Shown here piece after piece: positions 11,441 through 22,170 of a DNA stretch of 64,000 bases; the stretch's first letter is position 1; each line of letters starts with the position of its first letter. The stretch is taken from contig CM057454.1 of the NCBI GenBank assembly GCA_016271365.2, positions 695,469,501 to 695,533,500 on the forward strand, in the 5' to 3' direction. Both the position numbers and the translations under genes were made by a program. Under the pieces are notes generated by a model. That model did no database searches, was not told where the DNA came from, and saw only the letters and a list, made by a program, of their open reading frames with translations. This stretch comes from Neoceratodus forsteri. Its lineage: Eukaryota; Chordata; Ceratodontiformes; Ceratodontidae.

Positions 11441-13999
11441 TAATGTTATCCTGTTCCACCCCTCTAGATAGAGGGAGAAACGACTCCCACCGCCTCCCCC
11501 AAAGATTCGGCTGGGGGACAGGGGTCGGGTAAGGAGTCAGGCAGAGGCACTTGGGGTAGGCAGAGAAGCCTGGGAGGACTTGTCAGCTCTTAGAGCTGCT
11601 CCTACTGAGATTTGAGAGGTGGCTTTTTGTTTGAAGACGCCTCACTGCTGATGCTGTCCTTGGAGCTGTTGTCCAAAGGAGCGACGAAAGAGTTGACATC
11701 TGAATTGCTTTTGGTTAGACTGGTACATGGTGTACACTGACCGGATAGCCTTGCCTGAGTTCTGAAGGCGAGTAATGATTTTCTTGGATTCCTTGCCAAA
11801 AAGGACCAGGCCTTTGAAGGGTACATCCAGAATGCCTGCCTAGACATCCAGAGAGAAACCCAAAACCCGGAGCCAGGAATGGCTCCTTATGCAGACACCT
11901 GTAGCCACAGCTCTAGCGGCAGTGTTGGCAGAATCATAAGAAGAACGCAGGATGTGGGTGCCAACGTCCGACCCAGACTTTAAAAGACTGAGCAGCTCGC
12001 CTTCTGGGGAACATCAGGCAGGGCCTGAGCAAGCTCCATGCCCTGGTCCCAGAGGGCATTCTGGTATTGGACCATATGAATTAGAAAATTCAGGGAGCGA
12101 ACAGTGCAAGTGGCAGAGGTGTACACCTTTTTGCTGAGCTGGTCCAGCTGCTTTGATTCCCAGTTGGGAGGCTGGGTGCTCAGTTGCCTGGGCCATGTAG
12201 ACCTATTGTGGTCAGCTGTGATCACCATGGAACCTGCCAGGGGTTGTTCCCCCAAAAAAGGTTCATTCCTGTAGAGGCGGTCGGACTTCTTGGGCACCAC
12301 CAAGGAAGTGGAAGGGTGCTTCCAGGCAATCCTGGTGACATCCTGAAAGGTTTAGACCAAAGGAGGCACCATAATAGGCTTAGGATCCTTCTGACAGAAG
12401 TACTTAGCCAGACGACATCTTTCTGGATCCAAATCTTCTGTGTCCCACCTCATACTGGCTTGGATATGGTGCATGACATCCATAAAAGATCGATCGTCAG
12501 GCGGGAACCAGGAGGAGTCCTTATTATCTGGAGACAAAGGAGCACTCTCAAAAAGGGAAGATCTATAAGAGGAGGAAGAGCTGCGGCTAGGATCCTCCAA
12601 AGAAGAAGACCTGGAGGAGGAACGCTGAGACCAGTGTCCTCTAGAGCAGCGTCTGTGCCTATCTGAAAACCTGGAGGAGGAATGGTGCCTCCTACCTTTA
12701 CGGTCAGAACGACCTCTATTTGAGCCATCTGGTTGTGAGGTCGTTTCCTTAGGCTTGGGGGGCGGGGTAGGCTCCCTGGTTTAGGAGAAGGCCGCTTGGG
12801 GCAACCTCTGAAAAAGTGGGCTCCTTAGTGGGGGGGGTGAGGAAGGTTTCTGTGGGAGAAGATCAACCTTAATAGTGTTCCATCAGGACGAGAAAAGCTC
12901 TTTGCCATCCAATACTGGGATCCCAGGCTCAGGGGGGAGCACCCGTCATCGGAGGGGCAGACAGACAGAGCATCAGGCCCTGAGGTGGCAGTAACCCTTG
13001 TGGAGTAGGGGTACCTGGCGTCAGCTCTCCTGGAGTACGGTTGTCCAGTACTGTTGGCTGATCAGACGATGGGCCCTCAGGTGTCGGCTTAAGAGACCCA
13101 TCATTCACTGGCGACACAAGGGTCTGCGATGTCAGCTGGGAGGCCACGAATGTCAGGGAGGCCGGCATCGAGGGGACGGGGATGTGCTGGCACCGGTCCA
13201 GAGTAGTGGCTGGTGTCGGCTTAGGAGAGGCCCGCCAAGGGGAGCTAAGTCCCAAGAAGGGCAGAGGTGTCACTCTTCCAGGGGAGGTGAGCGCATGCTC
13301 CTGGCGTCGCTCAGTGGAGTCAGCTCTGGAGTATGAGGCTGACCTGGTGGATGCCATAGCCAGTCGGATGACTGGTAAAGACCCTCCACCTGGGGAAGAA
13401 CCGGCCAAGCCACCTGGCTGAGGACCCAAAGTCTGGGAAGAGGGCCCAAGCTTCAGGGGCTGAAGGGACGAGGATGAAGCCCTGAACCCAGAAGAGCCTC
13501 TGCCCGATGGCAGGATACAGGTGGAAGGCCTACCCACCGGGAACCCAGAAGGATTGAGGGCTGCCTGGGGGGCAGAGTCCGACCTCAAACGGGAGGAGGA
13601 GCCTGAACCGGTGCCTGATTTGTGTGGGGACCGGGAACAGGAGTTTGAGCAGAACTTGTCCTTGTGCTTCTCCTTATCGTGGTGTTTCCCTGATGACTTC
13701 TCCTTATGGTGAACCGAAGAAGTCGAGGCCCCTGAAACAGGGAAAGATAAAGAACTTTTACCCTGGATCTCCTTTTGCATGGCCGCAAGCTGTTTTTCTA
13801 GCACGAAGGATTTGAGGGCTTTCTGGTGGCAAATCTTGGTCCTGCTGTTGAACTTCAAGCAATGTTGGCAGACCTTGGTGTTGTGGTCTGGGCCCACTCA
13901 GAAGAGGAAGGCCGAATGGCCATCCTTAGATGTAATTTGACTGCCGCAGGCACACTTGGACTGGTGCAGCTCAATGGAGGAAGACGGAGAAGGAGACAT
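11441..13999 (-). pseudogene. D1 gag-like ORF, broken
   Basis: A start codon at 13999-13997 opens a Cys/His-rich N terminus (SKCACGSQ, DGHSAFLF, GPDHNTKVCQHCLKFN) interrupted by one stop after SAFLF. A basic, Ser/Pro-rich stretch continues to about 12929, then the gag C-terminal domain follows with frameshifts: DAPFKGLVLFG-like sequence near 11800 and the conserved linker near 12200-12450. The Cys/His pattern is shared by the other DIRS copies in the window and probably binds zinc. The role is inferred from DIRS ORF1; it is a decayed copy. Confidence 0.75.
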
Positions 14000-14189
14000 A
14001 TAGAGGGGAAAAAAAAAATCACTAAGAATTAAGTAAACTTGAAAATATTTAATAGAGTACTGTAAAACATGTGAGCAATGGCGGTCGACTACAGCAGAAG
14101 GCGTCCATGGAGCCGATGTGCGCGGGTCAACAGTGGGGAAAAAAACTTGGGTAGGGCTGGGGGACTGCCCCTTTTATACCACTGGCCGA

Positions 14190-14326
14190 TGTCGGAGGTG
14201 GGCCGACATCAGGGGGTGGTCCCCCGCTGTAGACTGCTAGCTACAAGCTTTCTGTGGGGTCCTGGCATCTGCCGGCTTCAGTCCTTATGGTGTAACCTGC
14301 TGCAAGAGCTCCCACTCGAAGTAAGA
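14190..14326 (-). repeat. D1 5' inverted terminal repeat
   Basis: Reading inward on the minus strand: CTTACTTCGAGTGGGAGCTC, then TTGCAGCAGGTTACAC and the CCACAGAAAGCTTGTAGCTAGC block typical of these termini. The partner 3' repeat is missing because D1 is truncated. Confidence 0.75.
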
Positions 14327-14327
14327 T

Positions 14328-14465
14328 CTTACCGTAACAGTAGATCTTCAAGAGGATCTCTTGCAGCAGGCCACACCTATCTATAGCTGCCAGGCACTAG
14401 GACCACATGGAAACTTTTCTAGCTAGCAGTCTACAAAGGACTGCCCATGACGACGTCCCTCCCAT
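14328..14465 (-). repeat. D2 3' inverted terminal repeat
   Basis: Contains GTAACAGTAGATCTTCAAG, then TCTTGCAGCAGG, then GGAAACTTTTCTAGCTAGCA. It pairs with the complement of 41880-42016. The outermost 20 or so bases expected from the element's internal complementary region are missing at the join with D1. Confidence 0.8.
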
Positions 14466-14644
14466 ATTAACATGGGCAGCCCCGGACCCTCCTCATTTCT
14501 CCCACCAGAGACCATATACAGAGGATCTCATGCTGGGGAACCAAGTGAAGCCAGAGGTTCCCACCACGAAAAGGTGAAACAGACGCTGAACTGTCCTGGA
14601 GAAAGGGACAGAAAGTCGTAAGACCAATGGGGGATGGGACGGCA

Positions 14645-14750
14645 TGGCCTGATGCAAGAGATCCCCTCAAAGATCTACTGTTATGACAAGTTCTTACATA
14701 ACTATACTACCTTCATCGAGGGTATCTCTTGCATCAGGCCACACCTATAG
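14645..14750 (-). repeat. D2 internal complementary region
   Basis: The segment GATGCAAGAGATCCCCTCAA, an ATCTACTGTTATGACAAG stretch, and CATCGAGGGTATCTCTTGC read as the complement of the two element termini fused end to end. This is the diagnostic DIRS feature thought to template completion of the ends during circle formation. Confidence 0.8.
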
Positions 14751-14930
14751 AATGAGTCCCAAGCAGTTCTGACAGAGAGCCAGTGTGGGTGGCTGGAGGC
14801 TATAGGTCTATGACAGAATGCCTTTAAGCACAGTCAGGCCGAAACCTGCCTCCAGAGACAATGTCCAATGTAGTGTTTAGTGAAAGTGTGGACTGTACTC
14901 CAAGTTGCAGCAGCACAGATCTCTGCAGCT
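14751..14930 (-). pseudogene. D2 tyrosine recombinase, C-terminal piece
   Basis: Encodes the end of the recombinase (the region equivalent to ICAAATW...HTFTKHYSLD in D3), followed by the 3' untranslated part. The coding continues at 17174 on the other side of L2a: the sequence AGCACAGATCTCTGCAGCT here and ATTCCTGAAACAAGCAACTG there match adjacent bases in D3. Confidence 0.75.
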
Positions 14931-17173
14931 TAAATAATCAAATCAAATCATCTTTATTTTTATAGCGCCTTTCAAAACCTTTCAAGGTGCTGTACATAAA
15001 AACCATATACATAAAGATAACATTTTTAAAACGAACATTAAAACAAATCAACCATAGCCAGGAAAAGCTAGACTAAATAAATATGTTTTTAACTCCTTTT
15101 TAAATCTATCGACAGTTGGGCATTTTCTCAACCAACGAGGTAGAGAATTCCACAGGGTTGGTGCTGAAAAAGCAAAGATACGAGATCCTGATGTCTTTAA
15201 TCGAACCCTGGGAATCTCTACCAATCTCTCATTGATGGAACGGAGATGACGGAGGAGGCAGCAGGGTACAAGGAGATCTTTCAGGTAACTGGGTCCCTGA
15301 TCATGTAGGGCTTTAAAGGTTAGTAAACCAACCTTAAAGGTGATCCGCCACCAAACAGGCAGCCAGTGCAGTTCACGGAGCACAGGTGTAATATGACTGG
15401 TTCTAGAAGTCCCAGTCAAAAGCCTGGCCGCCGCGTTCTGCATCAGCTGCAGGCGACAGATATCAACCCCAGGTAGCCCTAGGTAGAGGGAATTGCAGTA
15501 GTCAAGATGGGTAGTGACAAAGGTATGGACCAATGTAGGAAGATCATCCGGAGGAACCAGGTGTTTCACTTGGGCGATATTCCTCAGATGGTAAAAAGAG
15601 GATTTGATGACAGCTGACACCTGAAATTTTAGGGTCAAGCCATCATCAAAAATAACGCCTAGGTTACGCACCTGATCGGAGGTAGTGAGCAACATACCAC
15701 CAAGTAATAAGCCTGATGACTGTCCAGCCCCCAAACCCGCCCCGGATGACCTGGGTCCACTACCAGCACCTCAGTCTTATCCGGATTCAGTCTCAGCCAG
15801 CTGGAACTCATCCAAAGTCTGATCTCAGCAAGGCAGTTATTTAGCACGGAGAGTGCATCATCTTGTCCAGGCAGAAAGGACAGATACAGCTGAGTATCAT
15901 CTGCATAGCAGTGAAAACCCAGACTGTATCACCTGATGATATCTCCCAATGGCAGTATATACACTGCAAACAACATGGCGGCTAGAATGGAACCCTGCGG
16001 TACTCCACAAGGCAGGGGAGTGAGCACCAGAGGAATAAATTCCAGTGGCACCTCTCTGAGACCTGTCCGTGAGGTAAGAATGGAACCATTTGAGGACTGT
16101 ACCAGACAGCCCACAAAAGAACCGCAGGCGCTCCAACAGCACCCCATGGTCTACAGTGTCAAATGCAGTAGAGAGCTCGAGAAGGACCAGAATGGTACGT
16201 GCCTTTCAATCTCTAGCCATTAGGAGGTCATTCAATACCCGGACAAGGGCAGTCTCCGTGTGCTATGCTTCTTCCTAAAACCAGACTGGAGAGTATCATA
16301 GACATTGTGAGTTGTAAGATGATCATCCAATTGCAGCGCAACCACCTTTTCAATAACCTTACCAACGAATGGCAGGTTAGAGATAGGCTGGAAGTTAGCT
16401 AGACTATCTGGATCCAAGGAGGGTTTTTTAAGGAGTGGTCGAATGACTGCCTCCTTGAGGGGGTCAGAAAAGACCCCCCCTCTCCAAAGACTTCCAGACA
16501 ATGTCTGCAAGGAGCGGGCAGATAACTTCTACACATCGCACTAAAAGGAGTGTAGGACCCGGATCTAAACTACAACTGGTTGGTCGCAATGTTTGGATGA
16601 TCTTCACAATATCAGTGAACTCCAGCTGGCGAAAATCTGACCAGAGAGACTGAGTGCATGCCACTTCCTGCTGACCACTGCAATCCCTCATAGGAGAGGT
16701 CGGACCGGTGCCAGACCTGATGTTGGGAACCTTATCTGCAAAAAACCAAGCGAACTCCTCGCATCTCAGCTGAGAAAAAGCTTCTCTGGGCTGGAGACAG
16801 ATTGGATTGCACAACCTGTCAACAATCCGGAAAAGGTGGAGCCGGTCGATTCTGTGCAGCAGAAATCTCCCTGGACAGGAATTCTGCCTTCTTACGGGTG
16901 ATTTCTGATTGATAGCTATCATAATGTGCCATCAACCTAAGCCTGTCAGCATCATGGCCGGACTTCCGCCAGACTCTCTCCAACCTTCAGCCAACTCGCC
17001 TTAACTCCTTCAAGGAGCCATCAAACCAAGCGCTCCTTGAACGAAGGGTGAGAGGCCGAACACGAACAGAAGCAATCTTGTCCAGAGCATCTCCTTCAGC
17101 CTTACTATAGGCTAGTACGAGATCGTCTGGACTCATGCATTCACCCGACAAGCCCGACAGATCCAGTATCCAG
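14931..17173 (-). mobile_element. L2 LINE (L2a), 5'-truncated, inserted in D2
   Basis: About 2.24 kb. The 3' end, on the left, is AGGCGCTATAAAAATAAAG followed by a TGATT-type tail, the standard L2 ending. It interrupts the D2 recombinase between 14930 and 17174. The 5' end lies within the linker between endonuclease and RT, so the endonuclease is missing. No clean target-site duplication is visible; a few bases of D2 appear lost. Confidence 0.85.
14990..17170 (-). pseudogene. L2a ORF2 fragment: reverse transcriptase and C-terminal domain
   Basis: Read from 17170 down: a linker with LTLRSRSAWFDGSLKELRR, then the RT start DPLKEAVIRPLLKKPSLDPD and ISNLPFVGKVIEKVVALQLD (16232-16510), then a stop just after LLMARD, then AFDTVDHG and [16 protein letters not shown] (15897-16147). 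The catalytic box YADD is intact at 15897-15908. The C-terminal region 15048-15734 has LGVIFDDGLTLKFQVSAVIK, LDYCNSLYLGLPG, NAAARLLTGT and LWNSLPRWLR, typical of L2. Several frameshifts and at least one stop are present. Its sequence at the LLMARD site gives the empty-site reference for the D3 insertion in L2b. Confidence 0.85.
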
Positions 17174-18599
17174 TATTCCTGAAACAAGCAACTGAAGTGG
17201 CCATGCCACTGGCTGAATGACCAAGAACAACACCAGGAAGTTCCTTACTGACTTCCTATAACAGAAAATAATACAACTGGCCAATCATTTGGACAGGCAC
17301 TGTTTAAAAACTGGCACCCCCTCTTTCCCAAGGGCGAAAGAAACAAACAGCTATGAGGACTTCCTGCAGTCCTTCGTATGGTGTGGATAGAATCACAGAA
17401 TTCTATGCACATCTAAAGTATGGACCAATGCTTCCCCTGGATTGGCATAATAATGATTATAAACTGGCAGGTGGATAGTTTGATTTAAAGTAAACTCGGC
17501 CACCTCTTTAGGAAGAAACTCAGGATTCATAAGCAAAGACATCCCGTCTTTGTGGAAAATCAAATAAGGCTCAGTCATCAGAGCCTGCAGTTCGGAAATC
17601 CATCAAGCAGAAGGGAATGGTAACTAAAAATAACACCTTCCATGACAGAAAGCGTAGCTTGCATGTCGCAGCTGGCTCAAAAGCAGCCAAAGTAAGTTTC
17701 TCCCACACAAAATTCAAGTCCTAAAGCTGGACTGGATTGTGGATGGGAGGCTTCAGATGGCGAATGCCTCTCAAAAAGGTACAGGACAGTTCTAGTTGTG
17801 CCACCCAACGGCCATCAACAGACACATGAAAGGCTGAAATGGCTGCCAGGTGCACCTTAATGGAGGAGTACTGCAGGCGAGAATCTGAAAGGGACAGCAA
17901 GTACTCCAGAATCTGGTTCCCTGGACAAGTGAAAGGGTCCAAATGATGTTCACTGGACAAGCAAGAGGGTCCAAATGATGGGAAGCCACCCACAGAGCGA
18001 AGCTGTTCCACTTCAAAGAATAAGTGGCCCTGGTGGAAGGCTTCCTAGCAGCCACAAGGACGTCAGCTACCTTTTGGGAAAACCCAAATCTGGCCATGGC
18101 TATGTCTTCAAGAGCCAGGCTTGGAGGTGCAGTGACTTGAGGTCCGGATGGACCAGGGTGCCCTGCCCCCGAGATAGCAAGCCTCTGCACAGGAGCAGGG
18201 GCACTGGAGGTTCCACTGCCAGCTGCTGCAGTAAGGGGAACCAAATTTGACGAGGCAAGAAGGGGGCAATGAGGATCAGAGTTGCCCCTTCCATCTAGAG
18301 CTTGATCAGTACTCTCTGGAGAAGAGGGACGGGAGGAAAGGGGTACAGAAACCTCCCTTTCCAAGAGAGGGACAAAGCATCTCACCAGGAAATTAGAGGC
18401 CCTAGAGCAAGCAAGCAGCAATGCAGCAGTTTTGCGTTGAGTGGGGACGCAGAAAGGTCAAACTCTGGATGACCCCATCTGTCAAAAATGTCTTCTACAA
18501 CTGAAGTCAGCAGAAACCACTCATGCACCTGAGACTGCGACAGAATGAGCCTGTCCACCAGGATGTTTTGGATGCCTGGAACATGGACGACTGACAGTT
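17174..18599 (-). pseudogene. D2 tyrosine recombinase, main part, and end of RNase H region
   Basis: Encodes EPYLIFHKDGMSLLMNPEFL and LVHTLDVHRIL from the recombinase catalytic domain (17393-17578), the core-binding domain with STRATYSLKWNSF and HLAAISAFHVSVDG (17720-18060), and the connecting region CPLLASSNLVP (18100-18300). Several frame changes. The first catalytic arginine region (RISELQAL in other copies) sits near 17580-17610. It is split at 18599 by a SINE. Confidence 0.75.
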
Positions 18600-19126
18600 T
18601 TTTTTTTTTTTGTTTTTTTTTTATTTACTTCTTTTTGGTCTGCCGCCTGCGCCGGTACTTTGGTCTGGTCACAGATCTCGCTGCTGTACTCCCACATGAG
18701 CTGCACTCCCCGATAACCCCTGGCTTACCCCCCAGGGCAGGGTCGCAGCTCCCTGGGCCTAAGTGCCACAAACGTCAGGATGGGTCAGGAAGCTGGCCTG
18801 GGAGCAATCAAAGCAGCAAGATGGATATCATCAAGGTGGAATGTGGCAGTAGTTTTTTCCCCCGGTGTAAGGGGGGCAGGGATGTGCAATGACGACCTGT
18901 ATCCGCCCTGCCCCCTTAACATGTCGGCGCATGCGGTACACCCAGCCTCAGCTAGGTGACCTCATAGCACTGAACACTCTATCCCCCTTCCCTACGGAGG
19001 AGAGCAGTCACTGGATGCCTAATCCTTCTCCCCCCAGCTAGCCCTCCGATGTCCCAGGCCCATTCCCGAACTCGGGTCGCCGGTGTTTCAAGTCGGCATC
19101 CTGCCCTGTGCCAGCGGGCTGGCCCC
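18600..19126 (-). mobile_element. tRNA-derived SINE inserted in D2, with target-site duplication
   Basis: A 527-bp minus-strand element. The poly(T) at 18599-18625 is its poly(A) tail. The tRNA-like head is at the right end: complement reading AGCCCGCTGGCACAGGGC, with B-box-like CGAGTTCGGG. It is flanked by GGACGACTGACAGTT (18585-18599) and GGACGGCTAACAGTT (19127-19141), 13 of 15 identical. It shares its head, GACTGCTCTCC core and GATCTGTGACCA tail block with the SINE at 58638. It splits the RNase H/recombinase linker of D2. Confidence 0.85.
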
Positions 19127-19141
19127 GGACGGCTAACAGTT

Positions 19142-19383
19142 CTAGAACGTGTTCTAGAATCCAGTACCAGACCCTCATCGCTTGCTGACACAGAGGGTAC
19201 GAATCGGTTCCCCTTAGTTTGCTGATATAGTGTTCTACACTGATGGTGTCCATCTGCACCAGCAGATGACCCAGGGATAGATGGGTCTGGAAGGCTTGTA
19301 CAGCACACAGAATGGCCCTCATCTCTAAGACATTGATGTGGAGGGCAGCCTCCATGCTAGCCCATGTCCCTTGAGTCTGACTG
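19142..19383 (-). pseudogene. D2 RNase H fragment
   Basis: Encodes LHINVLEMRAILCAVQAF and MDTISVEHYISKL, then YPLCQQAMRVWYWILE. The E of LEMRA and D of QMDT are RNase H catalytic positions. It is cut at 19383 by L2b and resumes at 26545. Confidence 0.8.
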
Positions 19384-19473
19384 GTAGTAGTGATATTCTT
19401 GGTCCTATCCTAGCACGGATAGTCTGGCGCTCCTTGAAAAACAGGTGAGTTTCCTAGCTCCCTGAAGGAGGCG

Positions 19474-19713
19474 GTGGTGACACCCCTCTTGAAGAAAGCT
19501 TCTTTAGACCCAGACTGCCATGCAAACTACAGACCTATCTCGAACCTCCCCTTTATGAGGAAGTTGATCGAGAAAGTAGTGTCCATACAACTGGACGACC
19601 ATTTGACCATCGATGACATTTATGAGCCTCTCCAGTCTGGTTTTCGAAAGACGCATAGTACAGAGACGGCGCTGGTTCGGGTGGTCAATGATCTCCTGAT
19701 GGCTAGAGATTGT
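19474..19713 (+). pseudogene. L2b reverse transcriptase, first part
   Basis: Encodes [20 protein letters not shown], then [20 protein letters not shown] and [20 protein letters not shown], ending LLMARDC where D3 interrupts it. It aligns with L2a 16232-16510 residue for residue. Confidence 0.85.
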
Positions 19714-19850
19714 AAAGTACAGTTAAGTAAGAACTTACCGTAACAGTAGATCTTTGAGAGAGGCTCTTGCTGTAGGTAATTACATATAGGACTGATGACG
19801 GCAGGTGGCAGGACCCCACGGAAACATTTCTAGCTACCAGTCCCGCCTTC
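19714..19850 (-). repeat. D3 3' inverted terminal repeat
   Basis: Contains GAGGCTCTTGCTGTAGG, then TAATTACATATAGGACTGA and GGCAGGACCCCACGGAAACA. The complement of 25110-25250 gives a near-identical run (TAATTACATATAGGACTGA again present). Confidence 0.85.
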
Positions 19851-19956
19851 CAGTTCTTACCAGCCAAGGGCCAACAAAGGCTGGACGAGATAGAAGCGGA
19901 TATTTTCTTGAAGAGAAAAGGAGCTAAAAAAGCTTAGGGGGATGGAGGGCGGGAAG

Positions 19957-20070
19957 GTATTACCTACTGCAAGAGCCTCTCTTGAAGATTTACTGTTACT
20001 GTAAGTTCTTACGTAACTTGACTATCTTACTTCGAGAGGGCTCTTGCAGTAGGTAATTACATATAGGATT
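19957..20070 (-). repeat. D3 internal complementary region
   Basis: TACTGCAAGAGCCTCTCTTG, then GTAAGTTCTTACGTAACTTG, then TTCGAGAGGGCTCTTGCAG is the reverse complement of the right terminus joined to the left terminus. It lies just downstream of the recombinase stop, as in known DIRS elements. Confidence 0.85.
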
Positions 20071-20151
20071 GAGTCCTAAGCAGTCTGGAACAAGGAGAAG
20101 CACACAGGAGGAGGAAAGCTACCCATAGTAGATCCTCTAGCTGAGAAGGCC

Positions 20152-20832
20152 TTAAGAAAGGAGGCCTTGCAGAACAGCCAGCCCGAAGCCCGCTCTACAG
20201 CGAGAGGCAATATCCAAACTGTAATGTTTCGTAAAGGTATGTTCGGCGGTCCAGGTGGCAGCAGCACAGATGTCTGCTGCCGACACATTCTTGAAACAAG
20301 CTGCTGAGGCAGCGACTCCTCTGGTGGAGTGGCCTCTGACTTGACCCGGGAGGGTCTTGTTGTACTTGTCATAACAGAAAGTGATGCAATGAGCCAACCA
20401 TTTGGATAGGCATTGCTTAGAAACAGCATTACCTTCCCTTTTCGGAGCAAAAGAGACAAAGAGTTGATCTGTCTTTCTGAGATCCTTCGTCCGGTTAGTG
20501 TAGTATCTCAGAATCTGGTGAACGTCTATAGTATGTAACAAATACTCCTCTTGATTGGAGTACTGCATAAAAAAGGCAGGTAACTCTTTGGACTGGTTCA
20601 GAGTAGACTCCGCTACCACCTTGGGGAGAAACTTAGGATTGACACGCAGAGCCACACGTTCCTTGTGGAAAATTAAGTAAGGAATTTTACACATCAGGGC
20701 CTGGAGCTCAGAAATCCTCCGAGCAGAGGTAATGGCCACAAGAAAAAGTGTTTTCCAGGAGAGGAACTTCAAGTCTGCAGAAGCTGCTGGCTCAAAGGGA
20801 GGCAGAATTAGTTTTTCAAGAACAAAATTCAA
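20152..20832 (-). CDS. D3 tyrosine recombinase (catalytic part), uninterrupted 226-codon frame
   Basis: Encodes a tyrosine recombinase catalytic domain that integrates the circular DNA copy of DIRS elements. Visible catalytic residues are the first Arg in SARRISELQALM (residues about 36-47), the HxxR box in GHSTRGVAASAA (near residue 170), and the nucleophile Tyr in FTKHYSLDIASR (near residue 203). The helix ADICAAATW sits between the last two, as expected. No stop or frameshift in 226 codons. The N-terminal core-binding domain continues upstream in another frame (20829-21158: AISAYHVPFADRTFAQLE). An intact active site here contrasts with D5, where HxxR reads HSTQ. Confidence 0.85.
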   Translation of the reverse strand: MNFVLEKLILPPFEPAASADLKFLSWKTLFLVAITSARRISELQALMCKIPYLIFHKERVALRVNPKFLPKVVAESTLNQSKELPAFFMQYSNQEEYLLHTIDVHQILRYYTNRTKDLRKTDQLFVSFAPKREGNAVSKQCLSKWLAHCITFCYDKYNKTLPGQVRGHSTRGVAASAACFKNVSAADICAAATWTAEHTFTKHYSLDIASRCRAGFGLAVLQGLLS

Positions 20833-21354
20833 ATCCCAAGGAGGAGGGGAACTCGGATAGGAGGTCTCAGGTGGAGAACCCCTCTGAGGAAAGTCTTGGA
20901 CACCTCCAGCTGAGCAAACGTTCTGTCTGCAAAGGGAACATGATAGGCCGAAATGGCCGCCATGTGGACCTTCAGGGAGGAATGACTAAGACCCAGATTG
21001 AAGAGATGGCGCAGGTACTCCAGCAGACGACCAACAGGGCAGGAGAAAGGCTCAATGTCTTTTGAAGCCACCCAGATTGTGAATCTTTTCCACTTCATGG
21101 CATAGGTAGGGTTTCCTAGCCTCCACCAGAATTTCCGCCACCTGGGGAGAAACTCCAAAGCGGGTCTGGGCTATGTCTGCAGGAGCCATGCATGAAGCTG
21201 AAGGGACTTGAGACCTGGATGAACCAGGGTCCCCTGCTCCTGGGTCAACAAACCTTGTGACAGAGGAAGAGGAAGCGGCGGTTCCCCTGAGAATTGTTGG
21301 AGAGCAGAGAACCAAACTTGACTGGGCCAGAAAGGAGCGATCAGAATCATTCAT
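20829..21354 (-). pseudogene. D3 tyrosine recombinase, N-terminal core-binding region
   Basis: Encodes SPQVAEILVEARKPYLCHEV, then FTIWVASKDIEPFSCPVGRL and SLKVHMAAISAYHVP, then VSKTFLRGVLHLRPPI. It is in a different frame from the catalytic part, with a frameshift near 21060 (the KRFTIWVASK join) and near 20830. Confidence 0.75.
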
Positions 21355-21468
21355 GCTCCTTCTGACCCTAGTTTCTGCAGGACCCTTGGGATCAAAGGAA
21401 TTGGGGGGAAAGGCACAGACGAATCTGTCCTTCCAATCTAGAGACAGAGCGTCTCTCCAGAAAATGCC

Positions 21469-22170
21469 TCACTTTTGAATGAGCGAGCAGAAGACTAGAA
21501 GTTTTGCGTTTTGAGGGGAAGCGAACAGGTCAACCTGTGGTGTTCCCCAGCGTAGGAAGATATCGTCTAGGACCCCTTGATCCAGTTCCCACTCATGGGC
21601 CCGGGCAGACGAGCGACTCAGCTTGTCTGCCAACGTGTTGTCAACTCCCAGAACATGAATTGCTGTGAGGTGAAGGTCATGCCATACTGCCCAGTCCCAC
21701 ACCCTCATTGCTTCCCTGCAAAGAGGGTAGGATCGAGTCCCTCCCTGTTTGTTGATATACCATCCAACACACATGTTGTCTGTCTGGATGGCTAGGTGGC
21801 CTGGAAGGAGATACAGGTGGAGGGCTTGGAGGGCATATAGGACTGCCCGAAGCTCTAGCACATTGATGTGGAGTGATTGTTCGAGCTTGGACCGAGAGCC
21901 CCGAGTCCGATGAGGACCGAGATGGGCTCCCCAACCTTCGTCTGAGGCATCTGTAGTCAGAGTCTGGGAGGGAGGGGGAATGAAGAATGAAACCCCTTGA
22001 AATAGGTTCTCTCTGACCATCCAACACTGCAAGTCTCGAACCATGGGAGAGAAGACCAGAACTAGCTGATCCAAGTCATCCACCAATTGATCCCATTGGG
22101 AGCGAAGCGTCCACTGGGAAACCCTCATGTGAAGCCGAGCGCGAGGAACTGTCAGAATAGCAGCCGCCAT
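21469..22170 (-). CDS. D3 RNase H domain
   Basis: A 233-codon uninterrupted frame. It starts in the RT-RNase H connection (SQWTLRSQWDQLVDDLDQLV) and has TTDASDEGWGAHL with the first catalytic Asp (near residue 91), LHINVLELRAVLYALQAL with the catalytic Glu, AIQTDNMCVGWYINKQGG with the next Asp, and VDNTLADKLSRS with the last Asp. All four acidic positions are present. RNase H removes the RNA strand during reverse transcription. The C-terminal stretch DLFASPQNAKL leads to the recombinase region. Confidence 0.8.
   Translation of the reverse strand: MAAAILTVPRARLHMRVSQWTLRSQWDQLVDDLDQLVLVFSPMVRDLQCWMVRENLFQGVSFFIPPPSQTLTTDASDEGWGAHLGPHRTRGSRSKLEQSLHINVLELRAVLYALQALHLYLLPGHLAIQTDNMCVGWYINKQGGTRSYPLCREAMRVWDWAVWHDLHLTAIHVLGVDNTLADKLSRSSARAHEWELDQGVLDDIFLRWGTPQVDLFASPQNAKLLVFCSLIQK

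Larger units (their letters stand above)
8650..14326 (-). mobile_element. DIRS-like retrotransposon D1, 3'-truncated, with internal break
   Basis: Read on the minus strand it has a 5' inverted terminal repeat (about 14190-14326), gag, a reverse transcriptase and RNase H region, and the start of the tyrosine recombinase. It stops near 8650, just before the recombinase catalytic domain, so the 3' terminal repeat and internal complementary region are missing. At 10666-11103 about 440 bases of unrelated sequence separate two stretches that overlap by about 155 bp of the same RT region (10490-10650 and 11104-11262) with roughly 9 percent mismatch. D1 may therefore be two different partial copies joined together rather than one element. 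Its 5' end abuts D2 at 14327. Confidence 0.8.

Noticed and set aside
12184..12666. Plus-strand open frame of 160 codons
   Set aside because: It is antisense to D1 gag, which carries the recognisable DIRS domains.
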